Positions 28,901 through 36,609 of a DNA stretch of 41,378 nt are shown one piece after another. Source of the DNA: an uncultured Bacteroidaceae bacterium. GTDB taxonomy: Bacteria; Bacteroidota; Bacteroidia; Bacteroidales; Bacteroidaceae. The DNA lies in NCBI GenBank assembly GCA_905235285.1, contig CAJOLI010000009.1, positions 1-41,378 of the forward strand. Reading direction: 5' to 3'. Numbering within the stretch: the stretch's first letter is position 1; every line of letters begins with the position of its first letter. The position numbers and the translations under genes are program-made. The notes under the pieces were generated by a model. That model was not told the origin of the DNA, did not search any database, and saw only the letters and a list, made by a program, of their open reading frames with translations.

Positions 28901-31793
28901 TGTTGCCCATCTGGCTCTGGAGCACGTCGACATAAATCTCGTCGAGCGAGATGCTCCATCCGCCCAATTTGTTGGTCTCTGCCTTCAGCACCTCGGAGGT
29001 GTTGAGGCTTGCCTTGCAGGTGAAGTCCTTATTCTGGTCGTAGATAAGGTGGTTCAGAGTGAACTTGATGCGGCCCTGTTCCACAGACACCTCGCTTTCT
29101 GTGCCATCCTCTTCGTTGGTAACCTTACCATTGGAAGACGACGACTCGATGAAGTCGGGGATGGCGACATAGAGGTTCTGCATGTAGAGGCCCTGGAATT
29201 CCTCGATATCCTTTATGCCTGCCTTGCCAAAGTCATAGTTCTTGGGGAGGGAGAAACCGTAGCCGTAGGCATTCTGCTTCTCTGAGTGGTCCACGATTAC
29301 CGTGCCAGGCTGGAAGGTGTAGCCTGGGAGATCCTTGACTTGGAAGGCATCCATAGAGCCGGCGGCAACCCAGTCATCCCAATCGCTGATGTTGGCCTTC
29401 AACGTCAGCACAGGCAACTTGTCGGTAGCCTTACCGTCCTCCTCCTTCTGCAGGTGGGGGATTTCCATCTCGACATGGAGCTGCAGCCCCTTGAAAGCAT
29501 CGCTGATCCACGATACATAGCAACCCTCAGTGGGCTGTCGCAAGTCCTTGGGAGCAATGAACTTGCAATTATAGCCGCTACTCTTGTCCTTCAGGTTGAA
29601 GTCGGCAAGCAGACAGAGGTTGCCTGTCTCCGGCAGCAGACGGTCGGGCGTGATGCACAGGAATGGCGCACCGAAGATGAGAACCTCGTTGTCGGTAATA
29701 TCACAGTCGGGCATGCTAAACTCGCCTATGAGGTTCGTGACCGCGTATGAGGGTGTGAAGGTCATGTCGGCCAGCTGAATGTCGACGGGCGAGTCGTTGT
29801 AGAGGTCGTCGATGGCTATCGGGAGGCGGATATCATCTACGGGTGCATTGCGGATGGTATTGATTGAACCTTTTCCGAACTTATAATATGTGTAGTAGTT
29901 GGATATGTTGAGTTCCTTGGCCAGCGAGCGTGCTCCGTCATTGGCCTGGGACTGCAGGCCGTCGGCGTAAGGTATTCCGGTATCTGAGATGAGGTTGTCG
30001 ATGCCCCACTCAGAGAAAAGCGTCTCTACGACTTCCTCGTCAGTCATGTCATCGGCAGGATAACTCTTGGCCGTGCCTGAGAAGACGATGTTGTCGGTGT
30101 TGATCTTCAGATTCTCGAACTTAACCGCTATGTTCAGGCTCCTGTCCAAGGGGCGCCACTCCACGTGGCCGGTGCCCGTGAAGCCGTCTTTGCCCGAACC
30201 TTTTATGTCGTCGCCGAGTGTGAGCTCAAATTGTCCTATCCCCACGGTCTTACCCTTCAGCTCGTCGGCAGAGAGCTCGGTAGGCGTGGTGTTGCTGATG
30301 CCGTCGCCCTCATCGCAATTCATGAGCGTGGGATAGATATGTTCCACTATGGCGAAGTCCTTGACATTGAGGTCGTCGCCCGTGTACTCAATAGATTTCT
30401 CATTGGTACAGATGGGCTTGACGCGCAGCACAAGGTAGTCGCCTTTCTCCACGTGGTCCTTCAGCTTCTCCCATTTTATCGTATCCTTATTTCCTTTCAG
30501 ACGATTGGAGTAGAAAGGTGTACCGCTGAGCGCCTTCTTGAGGTCGGCCTCCTGCTTGCCGTTGAAGACCTGTACCTCGTATTCGAACTTAAGTTTGTCG
30601 GCCTTCATGCCTTCACCGCCAAGATGCCAGACGTCGCGCCACTCAACAATGAGATCATCGTTGATGAAAATCTTGCGGGTGGCACCTTCGTAGAACGTAG
30701 GCGCGGTGATGGTTGGATTACGGAACTTATAGAGAGAGTCGACGGATGCAGAGTCGAGCTGCGAAGAACGGCCAAAGAGGATACCGAAATCGTCCTCATC
30801 CGGATCAGGAAGGAGGTCGGGTGAGAGGTCAGTGAGGCGGAACAGCTTCACCTCGCTCTTGCCGCCGGCAACGAAGGTGGAGAAATTGAGTTGCCCCTCC
30901 TTGTCATTATTGCTGGCGACGACCTGTGCCACGTAGGTGGCATCGGTGCTCATCCGTTTGATATACTCATCGGGTATACGGCATTGCGATGTCGAGACGG
31001 TTCTCTGATAGACGTAGCCGGCACTCTCCATAGCCTCTATGGCAGTGCGTCCAGGCGCTACTTCCTTGATGGTGAGCGTGTACTCTATCGTCGAGAGAGC
31101 GAGACCGCAATTGTTGATGGGCGGCGTCCAGATGAACGTGGGGTCCTGCTTTGAAAGGAGCGAGAGAGAAAGAGATTGTATGTCGGAGTCCCAGTCACCG
31201 TTGATAGCCGAACCTATGCTTACAGTGGGATAGGTGAAGCGCGGCGCCGAAGCCAGATAGCAGATGCGGAAGGTGCAGCGGCCGTTAAGGGGATTGCTCA
31301 CCGGCACGGGGGAGGTAAGCGTCGGGTTCCAGAGATATGCCGTGAGGTTCGCCTCGTAAGTACCTTCAGGCAGTAAACCGTTCTTCGCATCGCCCGATGA
31401 TGATACGTCCGTAATAGCCAGATGGTTGAACATCGACTGCATCTCCGTCGGGCTCAACATACGGCTGTCGTGCGGGGCAATACTTATAGGCTTGTCGGGC
31501 TGACGCGCTGGCGGCGTGATGACGTGCATATCGGGCTGGGGCGAGATCTGGTCTATCTGCATGCCCATATACACGTTCTGCGTCTGATCGGTGTTGTTTT
31601 GCAGCGTGAGCGTGAAATACTTATCGGGGGTTTCGAGATATTTACCCAGATGAGGCGGCAAGACATATTGGATGGGCGCCACGGTAACGGTGACGGCCTC
31701 CTGTGCCAGCGTAACAAGGCTGCTGACGAGGGCCAGGATGAGGACTGAGGTGTATCTGCGGAGCTTCATGAGCGGAACCTTAAGAGTATTCAT
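22941..31793 (-). CDS. Giant secreted protein, 2950 residues
   Basis: A single open frame of 8853 nt. The signal peptide ends near VTLAQ; ATG 31793 is used, ATG 31769 (MKLRRYTSV) is an equally good start. Residues about 32-135 are a beta domain; a fibronectin III-like unit follows at about 210-310 (FIWTPPINNCGLALSTIEYT). Residues about 500-1900 are beta-rich repeats with many Gly-containing amphipathic strands (GLDIGGDLSMLDGALAFGTT; LGGINIEGKLVVESG). About 2130-2275 is a Ser/Thr-rich linker. The last about 700 residues are a separate globular region with many Tyr and Asn. No protease, lectin or cell-wall motif is recognised. It has no LPXTG motif and no clear sorting tail. Its gene is 9 nt from the barrel gene upstream, so the barrel and the giant are probably made together. 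Confidence 0.88.
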   Translation of the reverse strand: MNTLKVPLMKLRRYTSVLILALVSSLVTLAQEAVTVTVAPIQYVLPPHLGKYLETPDKYFTLTLQNNTDQTQNVYMGMQIDQISPQPDMHVITPPARQPDKPISIAPHDSRMLSPTEMQSMFNHLAITDVSSSGDAKNGLLPEGTYEANLTAYLWNPTLTSPVPVSNPLNGRCTFRICYLASAPRFTYPTVSIGSAINGDWDSDIQSLSLSLLSKQDPTFIWTPPINNCGLALSTIEYTLTIKEVAPGRTAIEAMESAGYVYQRTVSTSQCRIPDEYIKRMSTDATYVAQVVASNNDKEGQLNFSTFVAGGKSEVKLFRLTDLSPDLLPDPDEDDFGILFGRSSQLDSASVDSLYKFRNPTITAPTFYEGATRKIFINDDLIVEWRDVWHLGGEGMKADKLKFEYEVQVFNGKQEADLKKALSGTPFYSNRLKGNKDTIKWEKLKDHVEKGDYLVLRVKPICTNEKSIEYTGDDLNVKDFAIVEHIYPTLMNCDEGDGISNTTPTELSADELKGKTVGIGQFELTLGDDIKGSGKDGFTGTGHVEWRPLDRSLNIAVKFENLKINTDNIVFSGTAKSYPADDMTDEEVVETLFSEWGIDNLISDTGIPYADGLQSQANDGARSLAKELNISNYYTYYKFGKGSINTIRNAPVDDIRLPIAIDDLYNDSPVDIQLADMTFTPSYAVTNLIGEFSMPDCDITDNEVLIFGAPFLCITPDRLLPETGNLCLLADFNLKDKSSGYNCKFIAPKDLRQPTEGCYVSWISDAFKGLQLHVEMEIPHLQKEEDGKATDKLPVLTLKANISDWDDWVAAGSMDAFQVKDLPGYTFQPGTVIVDHSEKQNAYGYGFSLPKNYDFGKAGIKDIEEFQGLYMQNLYVAIPDFIESSSSNGKVTNEEDGTESEVSVEQGRIKFTLNHLIYDQNKDFTCKASLNTSEVLKAETNKLGGWSISLDEIYVDVLQSQMGNTGFRGKFSVPLLKDNSKDNKGKRAYIAYNAYMASADKAAGKTYIFKTSQEVDLSLDFFLAEAVFDKEQTYFFVEKPEDKDTRVELCLGGKVDLSTKLIDNIDDGVASALDFFIPDVEFSCMRLANCERWKSEVDKNQAAQYNNWVKKWGNSSDRGSTEMNNSNESGNIYFDIGKWSFASPKKKMGGLDFNITSFDLNTDEFSDNKVGLDIGGDLSMLDGALAFGTTISIKAKVNWEKEEIKYAGVDFQEAHIKSKLGGINIEGKLVVESGSTHKGYKGDLKFELPGGLFSFQAAGAFVEAEKPKDVQDKERAKRWASMQKEDGMAVRADGSTISDASQIEIDEKYTYAFLEIAVNSDALSSIQPVSITGLRGGFYMNCRKKDLNTDFSADNVVESYGMIGGMIGLDMSCCGENAITAGGQLTVLYDLYNKRLSTIRVRADVHAILGSNKKKGLINTEATITYLCNEEQKYFDVDITLDANADMDDMMQEFIGSESFEELKKVSQTGLNSISAEEEDDHESNKNKDSESKDNAEKAKNHLKAGLTVNFNFRITWMDNSVKYDKPKWHIYVGKPQEDERCRMTYIDFSLGKRSDKFAMWATIYADAYLCFGNELPVSELPEIPQEISEFLGLKQKNVDAGDDLNSKAEANRTKVFSEFQGRGNNGGVMFGGKYYGDIGLNAGLIYFRSTAILGGDLMIQKLKDGTHCIGGGEAGRNGWYGTGQLYAMYKGELGLDIDLWIFSGKISLISVGLGALLKAGLPNPTWVFGKAKAHYRLLGGLIKGSATVQFKAGQVCTPEFANPLDDIQIFGDVTPGEEDKSAGWRDDNAVSCNVYPQFNTNMEMGSVIPLLDENKAYEMADFDEDITKYADKASRWYRFMLLPDTIRLACYDVNQANAKTPKAIYDEKITYNTRDQKLFNINSGSLEIGKLYKLTLSGMAQEYRNGKWVDPVFNDKSTNYKDKNVHWYQTQTYYFRTSDVPPSFKEDIAIFHTTYRQDILRPTFALKRSRWGLDKFDDPDAPISLRIEVAKKNGPWETPDQVLDNLQSDHGYYDDYQKWQEMRDACYQDQYDQWYQENKDALSGFFLVPTTYEDYCDYHDLIPQYRLPEIPKVDIIIEGERFKEIGDDLAAAVEVKGIFDDKTSLVNGYNLTQTDVKIEGVGLDNEFKAIGNTLLSESNALTGTTLQTGTSTGRAMSSVKASTVSNVDKTVSTTVNIQATEAATRGAVQGIKVSGPAPDDIIEWVSDTVVTRPTRTQVTTTRTNASTTSESASTTLSAAQATARDTSTTTNTSATTEDTSTALTHIRQKSVTDESTGEEVVYRERSKSFTEEVEKATSDQGTDLSGLQPFKRSTTDGEEDIVLVQDEPDKPRFVGFVRSDDDDEGELKLAYDPSHTIVDHSGQDYRVVYDSSTKSYYRVYGDYDKYLAAPKFTFDGTMCPSLDEEPQRDAYATKSWETQCYNVELEEVKVDDDYIFLRTKKELPSNIFNVVTYGYKYVRISLNRIHKKRYDEFLENVDKLVEMQRTRKAELAEATMGDADMSDFSFEDETGNDAQDVTKDPISQYIDEMVNSALEDSISVQQLKRATSISDFSERIYETIQLIPEPEFYSFKNYYNDNPYKSRANNFEYARLSSITQDNPPQSASDIVNKKAYRNNPYLYIGYVGNWAMLGGITLKANSQLLRGLDVQFTGSGIRRGKRTTFNGLLASSASDASIYKLYDDMTLGNTDDVYRAGFSGGYNSSYGGASSNISGLTQCEEYIRRILSYDCATAASLHDAIYTVAHIGNYTKPVDIYNKLWKTYDGVYANYTINDKFANGAYYDGNKFSFPYRQVFLMIFADIKGSDLQQYLVSQANLGWLYSPNGDKLGSSPNLPWRVANVDLSHAVATEGVTSDSWGNNGTLSRGMNPADFGKGFKKLNYQVYRQNSFHTARNYGGADNSYDICTKKDAKGLWYVPQDIINVQRDFIYLPPGNISSDDGYGMGLQNNVDK

Positions 31794-31802
31794 TAATCAT
31801 TG

Positions 31803-33554
31803 TCATTTCCCTTTGCCTTTATTACCCCACTCCGAGCGGTAGCCTTTGCGGCCTTGCTCGGCCTGACGGCGCAGCGAGAAGAGGCTGAAGGTATAAGTGT
31901 AGTTGAAACCTATGCTGACCTCGGTGTCATCGAGGCCCGAGGTGCGTCGGCTTATATTTACATCACCGTATTTGCTAAGATCTGCCATGAGGCCGAAGAC
32001 GTGAACCTGGTTGAGGGTGTAGCCCACGCTGATATCGCTGCCGAGCGAGACGCTTTTCATCTTATAGCGCATCTCATTACGGACAATCGAGAGGGTCAGC
32101 GAGGCATTAAGATTGCGGTCGGTGAGGAAAGAGCGTGACGTCGTCAGCGAGGCGATGTCGCTGGTGTAGCGGCTCTTATAACCATCGGAGCGTTGGTGGC
32201 TGAAGCTGGTGGTGAAGTCCATGTCCCACGGGAGCACGCCGATGTTGTAGGAGAGGCCCGTGGCGTAGGTCGTCACGTCGCTCTCGCCTGTGGCAAAGCG
32301 ATTCAGATCCTCGTTGCGGGTATAGTTTGAGGAGAGCGAGACCGTGTGCGAGAAATTATCCGTAGAAGTGGAATAAGACGGCATCACATAGAAGCTGTGC
32401 ATGATGCGGTCTACGCGCGTGGTGTCGTTAATGCGTGCGGTGCCGTCGCCTTGTGTCTGCCGATAGCCATTGTAGCCCACGTTGAGACCTATGTGTCGGC
32501 CAAAGCGCGTCGAGGCATTGGCGTTATAGACGAAACCGCGCGTAGTATAGAGCTGACGATTGGTGAGGTTGTCTTCCTGACCCGAGAAACTGGCCGAGAG
32601 GGAGAGACGACGGAAGAGTACTGTGCCGAGGTTTATGCCGAGGCTATGATAGTTGTTGGACATATAGTAGTTGCCCAACGAATTGTAGTCTGGTTGAATC
32701 ATACGGTAGAAGAGCTGAGCGTTGAAGCCCTTCAGCGAGAGGTTGGCACTGACGTCGCCCGCAAAGCGAGCTACCGACGTGTTGCGTGCCGTGAAGACCT
32801 TGTCGAAGTGGTCGAGACGGCTGTCATCTACGCGGTGCGCCGTCTTGTCCAAGGTCAAGACAGAGGTGGAGGCGTTGACCTGGAACGAGAGGAAGCGCTT
32901 CAGGCTTACCACTCCTCGCAGGCCTGCCACGAGGTTATCCTGAGGCTCCACGACGCTCATCCACCCAGGGTCGAGTGACTTCTGCTGGTCGTAGGCACGC
33001 AGGAAATAGAGGTCAAGATAGTTGCGGGTGGAGCCGTAGCCCACTTTCAGGCCCCAGGCCATGCGCTTATACTGTGGCGTACGGGCCCCGGGATCTGTAG
33101 GGTCGTCGTTGACTGCTTTTTGCAGACGACCGTAGAACATACCTACGCGCATACGGTCGCTGGTATATTCCAGACCTACGCCATTGAACGGCATCGACAT
33201 GACATAGGAGCTGAACGGCATCGTGCTCTGACCTATGTGGAGTTGCCAGTTCTTGTAGCGCGGACTGATATTGAACGAGTAATGGGGGTAGTTGAAGTCT
33301 AAGTTGTCGTTGGAGAAATAGAAAGAGAACGGCATCGAGAATCCATAGACCGAGAGGTTGAGGTTGGCATAGACCATATTACTCAACGGCGAGGAGTAGT
33401 TCATGCTTCCGGAGGAATGATAGTAAGTGTTGCGCGTGCCGACAGCGCCCGAGATAATCAACGGGTCGCTCTTGGCTATTTGCGAGATGTCCTGAGCTGC
33501 CAACGGCAGGGCAAGCGTCAGGGCTATCAGTGCATGTGTGATTCTGTGCCGCAT
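31803..33554 (-). CDS. Predicted outer-membrane beta-barrel protein
   Basis: A 583-residue protein with signal peptide MRHRITHALIALTLALPLAAQ; the start at 33554 is chosen for that reason over a longer frame to 33644. The whole mature part is made of alternating aromatic/polar strands (for example YANLNLSVYGFSMPFSFYF, FNISPRYKNWQLHIG, VSIGFNYTYTFSLF), as expected of an outer-membrane barrel, with turns rich in Asn, Asp and Ser. It is not a recognisable SusC/TonB receptor: no plug domain or TonB box is visible. It could be a porin, an anchor or an export channel for the giant protein whose gene begins 9 nt after it. The family is not identified. Confidence 0.82.
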   Translation of the reverse strand: MRHRITHALIALTLALPLAAQDISQIAKSDPLIISGAVGTRNTYYHSSGSMNYSSPLSNMVYANLNLSVYGFSMPFSFYFSNDNLDFNYPHYSFNISPRYKNWQLHIGQSTMPFSSYVMSMPFNGVGLEYTSDRMRVGMFYGRLQKAVNDDPTDPGARTPQYKRMAWGLKVGYGSTRNYLDLYFLRAYDQQKSLDPGWMSVVEPQDNLVAGLRGVVSLKRFLSFQVNASTSVLTLDKTAHRVDDSRLDHFDKVFTARNTSVARFAGDVSANLSLKGFNAQLFYRMIQPDYNSLGNYYMSNNYHSLGINLGTVLFRRLSLSASFSGQEDNLTNRQLYTTRGFVYNANASTRFGRHIGLNVGYNGYRQTQGDGTARINDTTRVDRIMHSFYVMPSYSTSTDNFSHTVSLSSNYTRNEDLNRFATGESDVTTYATGLSYNIGVLPWDMDFTTSFSHQRSDGYKSRYTSDIASLTTSRSFLTDRNLNASLTLSIVRNEMRYKMKSVSLGSDISVGYTLNQVHVFGLMADLSKYGDVNISRRTSGLDDTEVSIGFNYTYTFSLFSLRRQAEQGRKGYRSEWGNKGKGK

Positions 33555-33672
33555 ATTCTTATTCCTCCAGATTAGTAAATAAATAAGGATTTGTTGAACG
33601 AAAGTGTGGACGGGAACGTGCGCGGGAGAGGCGCGGGGCCTCACCCGCGCACGCGTGTAATATTAATGTGTA

Positions 33673-35949
33673 TCAACGCACGAGAACCTTCTTGCCATCA
33701 ACTATGTTGATGCCCTTCTGGAGCGTGTCCAAGCGCTGACCGGCAAGGTTGAAGACTGTGCCGGAGGTGGAGGCGCTGCTGCGAAGGCCTGCGATGCCGT
33801 CTACCTCAGGCATGCCCAGCTGCAGCGGAGCCTTAGCCGAACCGGCCATCTCAGTGAAGATGATGCTCTCGGAACCTTCGATGTCGAGGTCGTACATCTT
33901 GCCCGTCAGACGGTCATAGACGCGCAGCGACACCTGCTCACCGCCCTGGCCGTGAGCTACGATAAACCATTTGCCTTTCTGCAGTGTGCCCTGACCGCGA
34001 CATTCGTCACCCACGAAGGCGCCGATGGTGTAGCGGCTGTCGTCAGCAAGAACATCATTGACAGCGATGATACCCATATTGTTGGGGTAAGCGCCGACAT
34101 CATAGTGCCAGAAGCCCTGAGCCTTGACACCGTGTGAACCAGAGGTGCCGTTGATGATAGCAGAGGTGTACTCCTCGCTGTCGAGGCAGAAAATCGGGTC
34201 CATAGTGATTTGGAGGTTGTTATCAGTAGCTTTGTAGAGGAAACCCTCGTGCTCGCCTATGACAAGGTTCTGGCTCCAGCCCTCACCGTCGGTATACTCG
34301 GCTATGCCGTCAAGGGTCTTCACGATGTCGCCGTCGAACACCTCGCCCATGAGGTCCTCAAGGGCGATGGCACGAGGCAGGGCATTGCCAATCCAGTTCC
34401 AGCCCTTCTTCGTCGTGACGGAATACTCCGTATTGGGGAAATCGTTGGTATCGTCGTTGGTGATATCTGTGATGAGGTTGGCAGCTTGACCGAACTTGAC
34501 CTTGTAGCCGTTGCTGGGCTCAAATTCAAATAAGTCACCAAAGAGGCCGAACGACACATCGTTATATACGAAAGCACTCTTGCTGCGGGCCTCAGTGAGG
34601 TTGCCCTTAGTGCCGTCGTTGATGTCGGCAACGGAGAGCTTGTAGGGAATGCCTACCCAGTTCCAACCGGTGTTGAAGCTGATAAGGTCTTGAACATTGA
34701 CAAAAACACTGCCGGAGAGTTCATATGTTATGGCATTGTATTTATATTCGAGCTGGTATCTGTTGTAAGGAGTGAAACCGATGATTGTGTGCCCATCAAT
34801 CACCCATAAGCCAGCAAGAGCCTCGCCGATAGTCTCATTGTAAGAGATGAATTTCAAAGTCGTGATGTCGAAATAGGCATCTGCGGGCGTCACCTCGAAC
34901 ATATCTGCAGTGAACTCAAACTTAGTGTCGCGCAAGATGGTAAGTCTGCCGTTTTCATCGAGGTACTCATCCTTCAGACGGATGCTTGTCGGAGCTTGAA
35001 GAACAGTGATGTTGTACACTAATGTCAAACCGCCGTCCTCCGTCGTCACGGTGAGCGTCGTCGTGCCTGCCTTTATGGCTTGTACATAGCCACGTCCATT
35101 ACCCATAAATAAGTTCAGGATCGTCGGATCCGCTACAGCGAGAGTCACGTTCTTGTTCGTAGCATTTTCTGGCTGAATATTGTAGTCCGGGCTATAAAAA
35201 TCGCCTACCCACAACGTGATATCCGTCCCGCTCTCGCCGGCCGAGATACTTTCGACGTTGATCTCTTCAATCAGAACGGTGACGTAGAAAGTTGTACTGA
35301 AAGGAGAGTTGCTTCCTTCAGGACCTACAGTCATGAAGACATCACCTCTACCTTGGGATATACCCGTGACAGAGGGCACTTCGGGATTAAAGCTAAAAAT
35401 GTTGAAGTTCGAGTTAAAGTACATTTCCATCGGCGTGAGAACGGTGGAATGATTTTCAGGCAGAAAATCCCAGATGATGTTAGCCGTTTGGCCGACCGTC
35501 ACTTCTACATCTTCTGCTGTAACTCCCGTAACAGGGATAAACGTCAACTGATAGGGCTGCGACGGAGTACCAAACGTGGGGTCATTGCCGAAATTGACAT
35601 CCACACTGCCTAACTCGTACTCAATATTGCCAACTTGTGCACGAAATTGCACGAGACCAGACTCGGAGGCGTCACCCCATACGCGTACCTGAATAATGCC
35701 GGTATTTAGGGAGACAGTCCCGCTGCCTCGCAACTCACCATTCAGGTATGCACCTACGAGATAACCCTCATTGGCGTAGTTGCCCGCGACACTTTGACCA
35801 TCACTGCCTACAAGGCTGATGTAGAAAATGGCCGAATTGGAATACTCCGAACTCCACTCGGGATCAGGATCATAACCTCGGGCCTTTACATCAATGCTCG
35901 CCGACAACAATGCGACGATCAATGTCAGAATGTAATAGATTCTTTTCAT
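33673..35949 (-). CDS. Secreted multi-domain Ig-like protein with sorting-type tail
   Basis: A 758-residue exported protein (signal peptide about 1-23). Order: a module with GAYLNGELRGSG (about 38-137); two bacterial Ig-like domains (about 138-318; VTAEDVEVTVGQTANIIWDF and ITLWVGDFYSPDYNIQPENA); a third beta domain; two repeats built around GWNWVGIP and GWNWIGNA, each ending in a GYKVKF/GFLYKA strand; a second copy of the module with GAFVGDECRGQG (about 625-720); and the tail VFNLAGQRLDTLQKGINIVD + GKKVLVR, typical of exported Bacteroidales proteins and similar to short T9SS-type signals. It is the first large gene of the cluster, 106 nt after the small-protein gene. Confidence 0.87.
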   Translation of the reverse strand: MKRIYYILTLIVALLSASIDVKARGYDPDPEWSSEYSNSAIFYISLVGSDGQSVAGNYANEGYLVGAYLNGELRGSGTVSLNTGIIQVRVWGDASESGLVQFRAQVGNIEYELGSVDVNFGNDPTFGTPSQPYQLTFIPVTGVTAEDVEVTVGQTANIIWDFLPENHSTVLTPMEMYFNSNFNIFSFNPEVPSVTGISQGRGDVFMTVGPEGSNSPFSTTFYVTVLIEEINVESISAGESGTDITLWVGDFYSPDYNIQPENATNKNVTLAVADPTILNLFMGNGRGYVQAIKAGTTTLTVTTEDGGLTLVYNITVLQAPTSIRLKDEYLDENGRLTILRDTKFEFTADMFEVTPADAYFDITTLKFISYNETIGEALAGLWVIDGHTIIGFTPYNRYQLEYKYNAITYELSGSVFVNVQDLISFNTGWNWVGIPYKLSVADINDGTKGNLTEARSKSAFVYNDVSFGLFGDLFEFEPSNGYKVKFGQAANLITDITNDDTNDFPNTEYSVTTKKGWNWIGNALPRAIALEDLMGEVFDGDIVKTLDGIAEYTDGEGWSQNLVIGEHEGFLYKATDNNLQITMDPIFCLDSEEYTSAIINGTSGSHGVKAQGFWHYDVGAYPNNMGIIAVNDVLADDSRYTIGAFVGDECRGQGTLQKGKWFIVAHGQGGEQVSLRVYDRLTGKMYDLDIEGSESIIFTEMAGSAKAPLQLGMPEVDGIAGLRSSASTSGTVFNLAGQRLDTLQKGINIVDGKKVLVR

Positions 35950-36055
35950 AGGTTTATTTATTAATGATTAAAAATAATGTGTTAATGCTGTCTGTCAGCT
36001 CTCTTTTATCTTTATAGTGATTTTACGTTTAGCAATCTTCTTTCCGGCATTGCCA

Positions 36056-36226
36056 TCATCCGAACAACTGCGACTTCAAGCGCCGCCACCACGAGGTCTG
36101 GCCATCATTACAACCTTGCGCGGCCTTCTCGTCAGCCTCTTCTGCGGCATTCGCTGCTTTAATCTCAGCTATCTGCCGATCTATCTTGTCTTGAATGGTC
36201 TTGAATTGGTTCTCGCTTCCTTCCAT
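36056..36226 (-). CDS. Small protein of 56 residues at the head of the surface cluster
   Basis: An ATG-started frame with 56 codons and a TGA. It begins MEGSENQFKTIQDKIDRQIA, is mostly charged and helical (coiled-coil-like, with AANAAEEADEKAA), and ends TSWWRRLKSQLFG. No signal peptide is seen, so it should be cytoplasmic or bind the inner face of the membrane through the amphipathic WWRRLKSQLF end. A -7 box TAACTTTG at 36274-36281 gives a leader of about 40 nt, which supports real expression. No other promoter is visible before the 758-residue gene, so both are likely on one transcript. Function unknown. Confidence 0.65.
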   Translation of the reverse strand: MEGSENQFKTIQDKIDRQIAEIKAANAAEEADEKAAQGCNDGQTSWWRRLKSQLFG

Positions 36227-36273
36227 TGTTCTGCAGTTAAACGTTTTTTACATCTAATATTGATTGCTCGCTG

Positions 36274-36281
36274 CAAAGTTA
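36274..36281 (-). promoter_or_regulatory. -7 box of the surface-protein cluster
   Basis: On the minus strand this reads TAACTTTG followed by CAGCGAG, a good TAnnTTTG match 47 nt before the small-protein ATG. No TTG lies at the usual 19-21 nt; a TTTG lies only 12 nt upstream. The weak -33 suggests that an activator is needed. Confidence 0.6.
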
Positions 36282-36320
36282 GCGAGATAAAACCAAAGGT
36301 CTTTTGGAATAATTTTATAT

Positions 36321-36334
36321 TTATTTGCAAATAA
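36321..36334. promoter_or_regulatory. Perfect palindrome upstream of the cluster promoter
   Basis: TTATTTGCAAATAA is a perfect 14-bp palindrome centred about 50 nt upstream of the -7 box. Position and symmetry suit an activator or repressor site. This is inference only. Confidence 0.4.
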
Positions 36335-36389
36335 TAAACAAAATTAAGTTGCCGCATTTGTAATTTTCTCACAACTTATCCATGCATAA

Positions 36390-36404
36390 CTCTGATAATC
36401 AGAG
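36390..36404. repeat. 15-nt dyad CTCTGAT-A-ATCAGAG
   Basis: A 7-bp inverted repeat with one central base in the gap between the divergent surface cluster and the hybrid regulator gene. It may be a second protein-binding site or the end of the open frame remnant beside it. Confidence 0.35.
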
Positions 36405-36406
36405 CT

Positions 36407-36607
36407 TCAGAAACTCAAATGTAGCATATTAAAGGCCTCTCTATGAACCGCTGCAGACGTTGTTGGTTTTAACTCAAAACCCATATTAATCGTTTCATTG
36501 ACACCAGTAGAATGAATCAATCTGTGCAATCCTTTTAATCCGTAGCACAATTTAGAATAAACACATTCACATTGAAAAAGGCGGATACTCCCTGCTGTAT
36601 AGGTTGC
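36407..36607 (-). pseudogene. Start-less open frame, possible gene remnant or dispersed repeat
   Basis: On the minus strand 66 codons stay open with protein-like composition: SIRLFQCECVYSKLCYGLKG, then HRLIHSTGVNETINMGFELK and so on, ending LHLSF before TGA. There is no ATG, GTG or TTG near the 5' end after the preceding in-frame stop (36608-36610), and no promoter. It fills most of the gap between the two divergent units. I do not recognise the family; it may also be a chance open frame. Confidence 0.3.
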
Positions 36608-36609
36608 TC

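Noticed and set aside
31803..33554. Barrel protein as a SusC/TonB-dependent receptor
   Set aside because: 583 residues is too short and no plug domain or TonB box is visible; no SusD-like lipoprotein is nearby.
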